From Proteiniphilum sp. (GTDB lineage Bacteria > Bacteroidota > Bacteroidia > Bacteroidales > Dysgonomonadaceae): a stretch of DNA of 64,000 nucleotides. The notes beneath the pieces were generated by a model. The model was not told the origin of the DNA. It did no database searches and saw only the letters and a program-made list of their open reading frames with translations. Within the stretch, counting starts at the first letter, position 1. Each line of letters opens with the position of its first letter. Both the position numbers and the translations under genes were made by a program. Below, piece after piece: positions 24,040 to 32,163 of this stretch. The stretch lies in contig JADLKK010000003.1 in the NCBI GenBank assembly GCA_016839025.1, forward strand, positions 1 to 64,000, given 5' to 3'.

Positions 24040-25442
24040 AAATAAACATGGAGAACCACAACAGAAGAACCTTTGGTTACGACCATATCTACTTTGTAGG
24101 GATTGGTGGTATTGGAATGAGCAACCTGGCCCGCTACTTTCTTTCACAGGGGAAGCAGGTGGGGGGATATGACCGCACGGAATCAGCCCTCACAGAACAA
24201 CTCCGCGGAGAAGGTGCCTATCTGCATTACGATGATGATATCGGTGAAATTCCACCCCCCTTTACCGACAGGGAACGGACATTGGTGGTGTACACCCCTG
24301 CCGTACCCGACAGTCACAGCGAGTTAACCTACTTCAGGGCGAATGGTTTCCGGATCATGAAGAGGGCTGAGCTGCTGGGTGAGATTACCCTGGCCAGTGA
24401 TGCCATCTGTGTGGCAGGAACCCATGGAAAGACCACCGTCTCGAGCATGACTGCTCACCTGTTGCGACAGTCGCATGTCGATTGCAATGCTTTTCTGGGT
24501 GGCATCCTGAAAAACTACAATACCAACCTATTGCTTTCGGAACGCAGTCGTATCACCGTTGCCGAGGCGGATGAGTATGACCGTTCGTTTCACTGGCTCA
24601 GGCCGCATATCGCCATCATCACCTCTGCCGACCCCGATCATCTGGATGTCTACGGCACTGCCGAAGCATACCGCGAGAGCTTTGAATATTTCACCTCGCT
24701 GATCCGCCCCGGCGGTCACCTGATCCTGAAAAAGGGAGCTGCCGTTACACCCCGTACCCTCGCGGAGGTGAAGGTGTGGAGCTATTCGGAGGAGGATGGC
24801 AATTACCATGCGGAGAATATCCGCATCGGAGAGGGTGAGATCAGGTTCGACTATGTCTCTCCCAAGCAAAGGATCAGCGACCTCAACCTGGGGGTGCCGG
24901 TGAGGATCAATATCGAAAATAGTGTGGCTGCCATTGCTGCTGCCGAGCTGTGTGGTGTCACGGCCGATGAAATACGGAGCGGGGTGGAAAGTTTTGCAGG
25001 TGCCAGGCGTCGGTTCGATTTCCATATCAAAAGTGACCGGATCGTCTTCATCGACGACTATGCCCACCACCCCAGTGAGCTGACAGCAGCCATCGAATCG
25101 ATCAAGACACTCTACCCTGAACGTAAGTTGACCGCTGTCTTTCAGCCCCATCTCTATAGCCGCACACGCGATTTTGCCGATCAGTTTGCCCGGAGCCTCT
25201 CACTGCCCGATGAGGTGATTCTGCTCGAGATCTATCCGGCAAGAGAGGAGCCAGTCGAGGGGGTCACATCGGAGATGTTACTGGAAAAGATCTCTCACCC
25301 CCGGAAGCAGCTGTGCCGGAAGGATGAACTGCTACAGTGTCTCCAGGGTCTTGATCTGGAGGTACTGGTCACTTTTGGTGCCGGAGACATTGACCGTCTG
25401 TTGCCACAGATAGCGGAAATGTTGCGGAAACGTTACCTGTAA
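24036..25442 (+). CDS. murC: UDP-N-acetylmuramate:L-alanine ligase MurC
   Basis: MurC adds L-alanine to UDP-MurNAc, the first peptide step. The 468-residue protein starts with a Rossmann loop IYFVGIGGIGMSNLA, has the ATP-binding GTHGKTTVSSM (about 128-138), AEADEYDRSF, TSADPDHLDVY, DDYAHHPSEL and QPHLYSRTRDF. Using the ATG overlapping the murG stop keeps MKINMENHN; ATG 24048 is an alternative. It has no fused Ddl domain, so D-Ala-D-Ala ligase must be encoded elsewhere. Confidence 0.96.
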   Translation: MKINMENHNRRTFGYDHIYFVGIGGIGMSNLARYFLSQGKQVGGYDRTESALTEQLRGEGAYLHYDDDIGEIPPPFTDRERTLVVYTPAVPDSHSELTYFRANGFRIMKRAELLGEITLASDAICVAGTHGKTTVSSMTAHLLRQSHVDCNAFLGGILKNYNTNLLLSERSRITVAEADEYDRSFHWLRPHIAIITSADPDHLDVYGTAEAYRESFEYFTSLIRPGGHLILKKGAAVTPRTLAEVKVWSYSEEDGNYHAENIRIGEGEIRFDYVSPKQRISDLNLGVPVRINIENSVAAIAAAELCGVTADEIRSGVESFAGARRRFDFHIKSDRIVFIDDYAHHPSELTAAIESIKTLYPERKLTAVFQPHLYSRTRDFADQFARSLSLPDEVILLEIYPAREEPVEGVTSEMLLEKISHPRKQLCRKDELLQCLQGLDLEVLVTFGAGDIDRLLPQIAEMLRKRYL

Positions 25443-25488
25443 GTTGATTAATGAAGAGTAATATGCAGGGGCATTGCCCATCTTGATG

Positions 25489-25496
25489 TATCTTTG
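25489..25496 (+). promoter_or_regulatory. -7 promoter element at the ftsQ start
   Basis: TATCTTTG perfectly matches TAnnTTTG but overlaps the first in-frame start codon (TTG 25494). If used, the transcript would begin near 25503 and ftsQ would have to start further downstream. Confidence 0.45.
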
Positions 25497-26255
25497 CACT
25501 ATGCAAACAAACCGATAGCACGCTTGAAGAAATTCCTGCTCATACTGGTCGCACTGCTGACAATAGGCTACTTGCTCTTCTCGGCTGTCTATTTCAGAAG
25601 TCTGGCACGCAGCAAACTGTGCGAGGCCTTTGAAGTGGTGATTGAAGATAGTAGCAGGACACAATTTGTGCGCACGAGCGACATTGAAAGATTGGTGAAA
25701 CGGTATGATCTTTACCCTGTCGGTAAATCGTTCGGTGAGATCAATACGCTTGCCATTCGTGACACCATTCTCGGCAACCAACTGGTTGAGTCGGCTGAGG
25801 TCTATACCACTCCCGGTGGTGGGATCGTGGCTGCCATCCGCCAGCGCAAACCGGTGCTCAGGGTGATCTCTGACCATGACGGTAGCTTCTACGTGGATCA
25901 GGAACGGCGCATCATGCCTGTCTCAACCGCTTTTACCGTCTATGTGCCAGTAGCTACCGGAGCCGTTACAGAAACTCTGGCACAGGGTGTATTGTATGAT
26001 TTTGCCATGTTTCTCAACCGAAACGCCGATTGGGATGCCTGGATCGAACAAATTGAGGTGCGCGACAACGGTGATGCCGTGTTGATTCCCCGTGCGGGTG
26101 ATTTTACAATCGTGATGGGGAGCCTGGAGGATTATCCTGTCAAGTTGTCCAAGTTTGCCCGTTTCGTGGATGAGGGGTTGAATGTGGTCGGATGGAACCG
26201 CTACTCGGAAATCAACCTGAAATACGAGAACCAGGTGGTCTGCACAAGAAAGTAA
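25494..26255 (+). CDS. ftsQ: Cell division protein FtsQ
   Basis: FtsQ links cytoplasmic and periplasmic divisome parts through a bitopic membrane protein with a POTRA domain. From TTG 25494 the protein has 253 residues with one transmembrane helix (about 13-33), a POTRA-like region (about 45-115: EDSSRTQFVRTSDIERLVKRY) and a beta domain that includes AAIRQRKPVLRVI. There is no in-frame ATG near the start. The ATG at 25501 opens a five-codon out-of-frame peptide. TTG 25524 (then KKFLLILVALL) fits both the predicted promoter and the short N-termini of Bacteroidales homologues, so the true start may be there. Confidence 0.87.
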   Translation: MHYANKPIARLKKFLLILVALLTIGYLLFSAVYFRSLARSKLCEAFEVVIEDSSRTQFVRTSDIERLVKRYDLYPVGKSFGEINTLAIRDTILGNQLVESAEVYTTPGGGIVAAIRQRKPVLRVISDHDGSFYVDQERRIMPVSTAFTVYVPVATGAVTETLAQGVLYDFAMFLNRNADWDAWIEQIEVRDNGDAVLIPRAGDFTIVMGSLEDYPVKLSKFARFVDEGLNVVGWNRYSEINLKYENQVVCTRK

Positions 26256-26390
26256 CCGGCGATTTCTTTCGGCTCATTGGAATCACGATACAGACTGTAC
26301 CTTGCACCCATTAAATGATGTGAATATACAAACAAAAGCCTTTGGAGGAGTGTTTGTTAAAAAAGATGTAAACAAAAGTTGAGCAACCAT

Positions 26391-27734
26391 ATGACGTCAT
26401 CAGGATTTACGGCCGTGATAGACCTGGGTACTTCCAGGATGAAAGGAGTGATGGGACGCAGAAACGACAATGGTGTCATCTCTGTGATCACCAGCGGCAA
26501 TATCGATTCCGGCAACTCCATCCGAAGGGGTGTTGTATACAACATCGAGCAGGTAGGTGCCAATGTCCAGAAACTGGTAAGGATGCTTGAGAACAGTAGC
26601 GGACGGAAGATCGGCAGGCTCTATCTTTCGCTCGCCGGACAATCCCTGCATACCATGGAGTACAACGAGATGAAGCAGCTCCCCGCGGGAATGGTCACCG
26701 ATGAGGTGGTAAGCCAGCTGCACAATGCTGCCCGGAAGTATCAACCTGATTTGAAGCGCAACTATCAGGTGGCTGATGCGGAATATTATATCGACGATAA
26801 ACCGGAAAGGAGCCCTGTAGGAGTCACTGGCAGCCAGATAGAGGCCAGTTTTGAACTGATCGTGGGACGTCCTAACCTGATGAATAACATTGAGAAAAGC
26901 ATTATTTCCAAGACCGAGTTAGAGATAGCTGGTTATATCGTGGGGCCTACTGTCACAGCCAATATTGCTCTCACTGATGAGGAAAAAGAGTTGGGATGTG
27001 CTTTTGTCGATTTCGGTGCCGGCACCACTACCCTTTCGGTCTACAAGGAGGGGATCCTACGCCGTATGGTGGTGATCCCCTTTGGTGGACGGAATCTGAC
27101 AAGGGATATCTGTGCGCTTAACTTCACCGAGAACGATGCCGAACAACTGAAAATCAAGTTCGGGAAGGCAATGGAGACACATGAAGGGCCACTTTTTACC
27201 TCCCCCTTCTCTTCCAAGCCCGATGTTGACCTTGCAGAGCTGAATAAGGTGATCGGTATGCGACTCGATGAGATCATTGCCAATATTCGGGAGCAGATCT
27301 CTCTTTCGGGTTACGAGGGACAGTTGGGAGCGGGTATGGTCATCACCGGTGGTGCCTCCCTGCTCAGAAACCTGGATCTTTATCTGGGTCAGAAACTGAA
27401 GATGGCCGTGCGTCGGGCAACAGCACGTAAAACGATGGTCAACAATGCTCCGGAACTGACCGGAGATCCATCCTTCACGCTTGCATTGGGAATGCTCCTG
27501 ACCGCCGACGAGGATTGTGAACAGGTTGTTGTGGAGCAATCAGATCAGGATGCCGACGAGGAGCGCTCTTCTTCCGGCTGGTTTGGTATGAGGCGACCCC
27601 GGCAGGAGAAAGAGAGGAAGGTGAAACAGGAGAAGGAGAAAAAGGCAAAGGCAGAGAAAGAGAAGTCGGATGGAGGGTTTCTCTCAAAAATGGAGGATAT
27701 GTTTGGCAATATCTTCTCAGAAGATGACGAATAA
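26391..27734 (+). CDS. ftsA: Cell division protein FtsA
   Basis: FtsA is an actin-like ATPase that tethers FtsZ to the membrane and recruits the divisome. The 447-residue protein has the phosphate-1 motif FTAVIDLGTSRMKGVMGRR, an SHS2 (1C) insertion with GSQIEASFELIVG, the phosphate-2 motif GCAFVDFGAGTTTLSVY, and the adenosine motif MVITGGASLLRNLD. A charged Lys/Glu-rich linker (about 388-425) leads to a short amphipathic C-terminal helix (FLSKMEDMFGNIF) that would bind the membrane. ATG 26391 is preferred over an upstream TTG. A gap of 135 bp from ftsQ holds no clear promoter. Confidence 0.95.
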   Translation: MTSSGFTAVIDLGTSRMKGVMGRRNDNGVISVITSGNIDSGNSIRRGVVYNIEQVGANVQKLVRMLENSSGRKIGRLYLSLAGQSLHTMEYNEMKQLPAGMVTDEVVSQLHNAARKYQPDLKRNYQVADAEYYIDDKPERSPVGVTGSQIEASFELIVGRPNLMNNIEKSIISKTELEIAGYIVGPTVTANIALTDEEKELGCAFVDFGAGTTTLSVYKEGILRRMVVIPFGGRNLTRDICALNFTENDAEQLKIKFGKAMETHEGPLFTSPFSSKPDVDLAELNKVIGMRLDEIIANIREQISLSGYEGQLGAGMVITGGASLLRNLDLYLGQKLKMAVRRATARKTMVNNAPELTGDPSFTLALGMLLTADEDCEQVVVEQSDQDADEERSSSGWFGMRRPRQEKERKVKQEKEKKAKAEKEKSDGGFLSKMEDMFGNIFSEDDE

Positions 27735-27754
27735 ACAAGAAACTACCCGGTGCA

Positions 27755-29047
27755 ATGAATGACGAGATATTGGATTTTCAGATTGAAAGCCGTACCGATG
27801 CCATCATCAAGGTGATCGGCGTGGGCGGTGGAGGTGGGAATGCGGTGAACCACATGTTCAAGGAAGGCATACATGATGTCTCTTTCGCTCTTTGTAACAC
27901 CGACAACCAGGCACTGATGGAGTCGCCGGTACCGGTAAAGGTACAGCTGGGTCAGCACACCACCGGTGGACTGGGTGCCGGCAACAAACCTGAGGTGGCC
28001 AGAAAGGCAGCCGAAGAGAGTGTTGCCTTGATCGAAGATCTGCTCAACGACGGCACCAAGATGGTTTTCATCACTGCCGGCATGGGAGGAGGTACCGGTA
28101 CCGGTGCCGCACCGGTGGTAGCCCGTGTGGCGAAGGAGATGGGGATCCTCACGGTGGGGATCGTTACCATCCCCTTCATGTTTGAGGGGCCGCGCAAGAT
28201 TGTCCAGGCACTCAAGGGGGTAGAGGAGATCGCCCGCAATGTGGATGCTCTGCTGGTGATCAACAACGAGCGGCTGCGCGATATCTACAGCGACCTGACG
28301 ATGCTGAATGCCTTTGCCAAGGCCGATGACACACTGGCAACAGCAGCTCGCAGCATCGCAGAGATCATCACCATGCATGGTCATGTGAACCTCGACTTTG
28401 CCGATGTGGAAACCACGCTGAAGGATGGCGGCGTAGCCATCATGAGCAGTGGCCTGGGCAATGGTGAGGATCGCATCAACGACGCCATCCGCAATGCACT
28501 CCACTCCCCGTTGCTGAACAACAACGATGTGTTCAGTGCCAAGAAGATCCTGATCAACCTCTCCTTTGGTGAAGAGAACCCGTTGATGATGGAAGAGATG
28601 AATGCCATGCACGATTTTATGTCGAAGTTCAGCAGGGAGATAGAGGTGATCTGGGGTACCGCAGTCGAGCAGGAGCTGGGGCAGGAGGTGAAAGTGACAT
28701 TGCTGGCCACCGGTTTTACCATCAACGACGTGCCTGGTATCGAAGAGCAGCATGAGGAACGTACGCGCGCTGAGGAGATACAACGCCAGATAGAGCGGGA
28801 TGCCAGGTTGGAACAGGAGCGAAAGGACAAGGAGTTGATCGAAAAGTATTATGGCAAGACAGGCCTGAAGTCACTTACGACTGTCAACTATCGTTTGGAG
28901 CCTTTTGTGCTCACCATTGACGAGCTGGACGATGACAAGGTGCTGGAGGCCCTGGAGAAAACTCCTGTTTTCAAGCGGGAACCGGATTTTAATCCCCGTG
29001 TTTTCAAAATTGAGCCACCGCAGTCATCGGGTTCGTTGTTTGATTGA
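27755..29047 (+). CDS. ftsZ: Cell division GTPase FtsZ
   Basis: FtsZ is the tubulin homologue that forms the cytokinetic ring. The 430-residue protein has IKVIGVGGGGGNAVNHM at the N-terminus, the tubulin signature GGGTGTG (about 111-117), the T7-like FAKADDTL region and a domain boundary near residue 320. A charged linker rich in Glu and Arg (about 330-370) follows, and a C-terminal tail (KREPDFNPRVFKIEPPQ) probably binds FtsA and other partners. It starts 20 bp after ftsA and is followed by yqeY, the usual end of the cluster in Bacteroidales. Confidence 0.97.
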   Translation: MNDEILDFQIESRTDAIIKVIGVGGGGGNAVNHMFKEGIHDVSFALCNTDNQALMESPVPVKVQLGQHTTGGLGAGNKPEVARKAAEESVALIEDLLNDGTKMVFITAGMGGGTGTGAAPVVARVAKEMGILTVGIVTIPFMFEGPRKIVQALKGVEEIARNVDALLVINNERLRDIYSDLTMLNAFAKADDTLATAARSIAEIITMHGHVNLDFADVETTLKDGGVAIMSSGLGNGEDRINDAIRNALHSPLLNNNDVFSAKKILINLSFGEENPLMMEEMNAMHDFMSKFSREIEVIWGTAVEQELGQEVKVTLLATGFTINDVPGIEEQHEERTRAEEIQRQIERDARLEQERKDKELIEKYYGKTGLKSLTTVNYRLEPFVLTIDELDDDKVLEALEKTPVFKREPDFNPRVFKIEPPQSSGSLFD

Positions 29048-29082
29048 GATCCGGGAAAGAAAATTGAATAAGATTGAGAGAT

Positions 29083-29532
29083 ATGGCATTATTTGAAATA
29101 ATCAGCGAAGAGATAAAAAAGGCGATGCTGGCCAGGGACAAAGTGCGTCTGGAGGCACTGCGTGGTATCAAGAAAGAGTTGCTGGAGGCAAGGACAGCCA
29201 AGGGAGCCACTGATGAGCTTACCGACGAGGCTGCTGTGGTTATTCTACAAAAGATGGTGAAACAGCGCAAGGAGAGTGCCGAGATCTATACCGCACAAAA
29301 CCGGGCTGATCTGGCTCAGCCAGAGATCGAACAGATGAAGGTGATTCAGGAGTACCTGCCTGTGCAACTCTCCCCCGGGGAGCTGGAATCGGTTATCCGG
29401 GAAATCATCGGGGAGTGTGGTGCCACCAGCATGAAAGAGATGGGGAAGGTAATGGGTATCGCAACGAAACGACTTGCAGGCAGGGCAGAAGGACGGGCCA
29501 TCTCCGAGGCGGTGAGACAATTGCTCTCCTGA
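29083..29532 (+). CDS. yqeY: GatB/YqeY domain protein
   Basis: This 149-residue protein of the YqeY family is related to the C-terminal tRNA-binding domain of the GatB amidotransferase subunit. Recognisable motifs are LARDKVRLEALRGIKKEL, EAAVVILQKMVKQRKESAEIY, EYLPVQLSPGELE and GKVMGIATKRLAGRAEGR. The exact function of stand-alone members is not settled; a tRNA-related role is assumed. It lies 35 bp after ftsZ on the same strand and is convergent with the next gene, with only 16 bp between the stops. An upstream TTG (29074) is a less likely start. Confidence 0.93.
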   Translation: MALFEIISEEIKKAMLARDKVRLEALRGIKKELLEARTAKGATDELTDEAAVVILQKMVKQRKESAEIYTAQNRADLAQPEIEQMKVIQEYLPVQLSPGELESVIREIIGECGATSMKEMGKVMGIATKRLAGRAEGRAISEAVRQLLS

Positions 29533-29548
29533 TAACTGCTATTGCTGT

Positions 29549-30256
29549 TCAGAATTTTCGTTCGTAGGGTACATACACCTTTTTCATCCGTTTGTCGATC
29601 CTGTTGCTCCGGCGAGCCTTCTTTTGCAGTTTCTGTAGCTCCCGGTCCCGGTTTTTACCCATTTCAAAGTCGTCGCTCAGCATCAGCAGAGAGAGGGTCT
29701 CCTCATCAATCCTGTTGCAGCGGAATACCACAGTCTTCTGTTCAAGCACCTCATTTTCTGCCATCAGAACCAGGTAATCCTTCGCAGGTTCATATTCCAG
29801 CGTAAGGCCATGATATCCCATACCCGACACTGAAATTGCTCCGATCTTATCCGTTTCCGTGAACAATACCTTTCCCGCCTGATCCGTGACCTTCCCTTCC
29901 AGCACCTTCCCCGATTTGCTGAGTGACTCTACCAGTATGGTGGGCAGAGGATAATTGCCATTATCCACCACCTTCACCACACAGCTGTCACCACGTGAGG
30001 CCGGTAGCACGCGGGAAGTAGATTTATGGCCCGAATATTCACCGGTTTCGATGATCAGGAAATCACCCACCTGTTCATATTTTCCTTCACCCACCTGTGC
30101 GACCGAAAGACCTGTAAATCCACTGATCCGGAATATGGCATGTTGGTCTTTTAGCGAAAGGGAGTCGCTTCCCGTCCGGTAGGTGCCTTCTGTGATCTGG
30201 GCATGCAACAGGAAGGCCGGGAGGAGAAACCAGAGAAAAAGGGTTGTTGTCTTCAT
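29549..30256 (-). CDS. Secreted protein of unknown function
   Basis: I do not recognise a family. From ATG 30256 the 235-residue protein has a clear signal peptide (KTTTLFLWFLLPAFLLHAQ, cleavage after about residue 20) and is exported. The middle region, with a VLEGKVTDQAGKVLFTETDKIGAI pattern (about 115-150), resembles a carboxypeptidase-regulatory-like beta domain. The last 40 residues are very basic (KLQKKARRSNRIDKRMKK) and end PYERKF. It lies 35 bp after trxB on the same strand and is convergent with yqeY. A longer upstream frame runs into trxB and was not used. Confidence 0.75.
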   Translation of the reverse strand: MKTTTLFLWFLLPAFLLHAQITEGTYRTGSDSLSLKDQHAIFRISGFTGLSVAQVGEGKYEQVGDFLIIETGEYSGHKSTSRVLPASRGDSCVVKVVDNGNYPLPTILVESLSKSGKVLEGKVTDQAGKVLFTETDKIGAISVSGMGYHGLTLEYEPAKDYLVLMAENEVLEQKTVVFRCNRIDEETLSLLMLSDDFEMGKNRDRELQKLQKKARRSNRIDKRMKKVYVPYERKF

Positions 30257-30291
30257 GAGTAGCATCTGTTGGTGAATCAAGGGCAAATGTA

Positions 30292-31239
30292 CTACATTTT
30301 TTCCGCGAGATATCGTTCCGCATCCATCGCAGCACGGCATCCCGTGCCGGCTGCCGTGACCGCCTGCCGGTAAATGGGATCTGCCACGTCACCACAGGCA
30401 AAGACACCTTCCACATTGGTCCGGGTATAGGGTGCTTCGGTCTGGATATATCCCACCTCATCGAGCTGCAGCCAATCCTTGAAAATTTCTGTATTGGGCT
30501 TATGCCCGATAGCCAGGAAGAAGCCATCCACCGCGATATCATACCGCTCTTCGTCTGCTTCACCCAGTCGTTTTACCAGGTGTACCCCTTCAACACCCTT
30601 TTCACCGAAGAGACCCACTGCATTGTGTTCGAAAAGAATCTCGATCCTGGGGTTGTTCATCACTCGCTCCTGCATGATCTGTGAGGCACGAAGGTGGGGT
30701 TTGCGTACGATCAAATAGACTTTCTCTGCCAAACCGGAGAGATAGGTGGCCTCCTCGCAGGCAGTGTCTCCACCACCCACAACTGCCACCTTTTTCTTGC
30801 GGTAGAAGAAACCGTCGCAGGTGGCACAGGCTGAGACTCCCTGACCGGCATACTTCTTCTCGTCCTCCAGTCCCAGGTATTTGGCGGTAGCTCCCGTAGA
30901 GATAATCACCGTATCGGCTTCGATCACCTGCTCATTGTCGATGGTCACCTGTAGCGGATGCACTGAAAAGTCGACAGCGGTTGCTCTTCCTGATCGCACA
31001 TCTGTGCCGAATCGTGTTGCCTGTTTCTTCAGGTCCTCCATCAACTCCGGTCCGGTGATTCCATCGGGGTATCCGGGGAAGTTCTCTACCTCGGTGGTAG
31101 TGGTCAGTTGCCCTCCCGGTTCCATTCCTTCGTATAACACAGGTGCCAGGTTGGCTCGCGATGCATAGATGGCTGCCGTATAGCCGGCCGGTCCTGATCC
31201 GATGATCAGGCATCTCACTTTTTCGTCCATAGATTTCAA
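30292..31239 (-). CDS. trxB: Thioredoxin reductase TrxB
   Basis: This NADPH-dependent flavoprotein reduces thioredoxin. The 315-residue enzyme has the FAD-binding GSGPAGYTAAIYASRANL (about 14-31), the redox-active CATC (Cys138 and Cys141), the NADPH-binding GGGDTACEEATYL, and the C-terminal FAD motif VFACGDVADPIYRQAVTAAGTGC. In this window it would support the thiol peroxidase Tpx through thioredoxin. MDEKVRCLIIG three codons later is an alternative start. It lies after ftsK and lolA on the same strand, an arrangement I recall from Bacteroidales, but has its own -7 element. Confidence 0.96.
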   Translation of the reverse strand: MKSMDEKVRCLIIGSGPAGYTAAIYASRANLAPVLYEGMEPGGQLTTTTEVENFPGYPDGITGPELMEDLKKQATRFGTDVRSGRATAVDFSVHPLQVTIDNEQVIEADTVIISTGATAKYLGLEDEKKYAGQGVSACATCDGFFYRKKKVAVVGGGDTACEEATYLSGLAEKVYLIVRKPHLRASQIMQERVMNNPRIEILFEHNAVGLFGEKGVEGVHLVKRLGEADEERYDIAVDGFFLAIGHKPNTEIFKDWLQLDEVGYIQTEAPYTRTNVEGVFACGDVADPIYRQAVTAAGTGCRAAMDAERYLAEKM

Positions 31240-31305
31240 AATAATTACAAATCCCTCTCAGTCATGTACATTGAGGAGAAGGTTTTTTGGGTTGAATAAT
31301 TGATT

Positions 31306-31313
31306 CAAAGGTA
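31306..31313 (-). promoter_or_regulatory. -7 promoter element for trxB
   Basis: The minus strand reads TACCTTTG, a perfect TAnnTTTG match about 66 bp before the trxB start, in the 162-bp gap to lolA. Confidence 0.5.
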
Positions 31314-31401
31314 CAAAGATTCTTTCATACCGGGAACCGATATTTGCATTATCTATCCCGGGTAAATGGAAAATATGGAGGATCAGTTTCTGCACGGTAC
31401 T

Positions 31402-32049
31402 TCATCTCAGGTCAATGATTTCAGCATGGGGGTAGCGTGACCGATCGAACCGGAATTCAGCGTCGGAAAAGTTGTGGTTGGCGTTGTATCCGGAGATCGT
31501 GATCATCTGTATCGTGCCGTTCCTGAGAGTAAGCATCACCTCTTTCAATGCCAGACCGTTTGGATCGATGAGGGCATCTACCGATTTGTAGGCTTTGTTG
31601 TCCGTTGCAGGAGTCATTCGGATCAGTTGAAGCTTCTTGCCATGGATGGTTCTGGAGACAGGAGCTGAAAGCAAATAGCCGTTTCGGTAGATGCCCAGCA
31701 GCGCCAGAGGGCTGACTGCGGTGATCTCTTCGCTGGTAGGATTGCTGATGTTAACCTCATTGATCTCCTTCATCAGCACCCACTGCGTGGTACCGTCGAA
31801 CCAGATGTCCATTTCGTTTGTTTCCAGTTTGAATTTGTTACCCCTGATGTAGGCGGTGCCCTCCATCGCCATCTGTTCGCTCCCATCACTGCCGGTTGTC
31901 GTTGCACGAAAAGTGAGGTGAATACCCTTCGATGTTTCAAAGGCAGCATAACTCTTGTCGAGCAAAGCCCTCGCTTCTGCCGATTGTTGTGAATGGGCAA
32001 GAAGAGCCACGAACAGGGTCGCCAGGGTGAAGAAATTTCTTTTTTTCAT
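31402..32049 (-). CDS. lolA: LolA-like outer-membrane lipoprotein carrier
   Basis: LolA carries lipoproteins through the periplasm from LolCDE to the outer membrane. The 215-residue protein has a signal peptide (KKRNFFTLATLFVALLAHSQQ), then an SYAAFETSKGIHLTFRAT segment and a series of beta strands (GTAYIRGNKFKLETNEMDIWFDGTTQWVL), fitting the half-barrel LolA fold. The end includes a FSDAEFRFDRSRYPHAEIIDLR strand pair. It follows ftsK with a 114-bp gap lacking a recognisable promoter, so it is probably co-transcribed. LolB is not seen. Confidence 0.88.
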   Translation of the reverse strand: MKKRNFFTLATLFVALLAHSQQSAEARALLDKSYAAFETSKGIHLTFRATTTGSDGSEQMAMEGTAYIRGNKFKLETNEMDIWFDGTTQWVLMKEINEVNISNPTSEEITAVSPLALLGIYRNGYLLSAPVSRTIHGKKLQLIRMTPATDNKAYKSVDALIDPNGLALKEVMLTLRNGTIQMITISGYNANHNFSDAEFRFDRSRYPHAEIIDLR

Positions 32050-32163
32050 CGTTCTTTTCTTTTCCGGGTTTAGGGATTAGACGAAATAACAGGCAGGCAG
32101 TTTAATGGGCGGCTCAATGGCATGCTGTTCCCACTGGCAGCGAGAGTAGCGTACTCCGTCTGA

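Noticed and set aside
27743-28783. Antisense open frame (346 codons) opposite ftsZ
   Set aside because: A shadow of the strongly biased ftsZ codons, with no start context or homology.
30257-30340. N-terminal extension of the secreted protein at 29549-30256
   Set aside because: It would overlap the trxB 3' end and bury the signal peptide. The ATG at 30256 gives a normal signal peptide.
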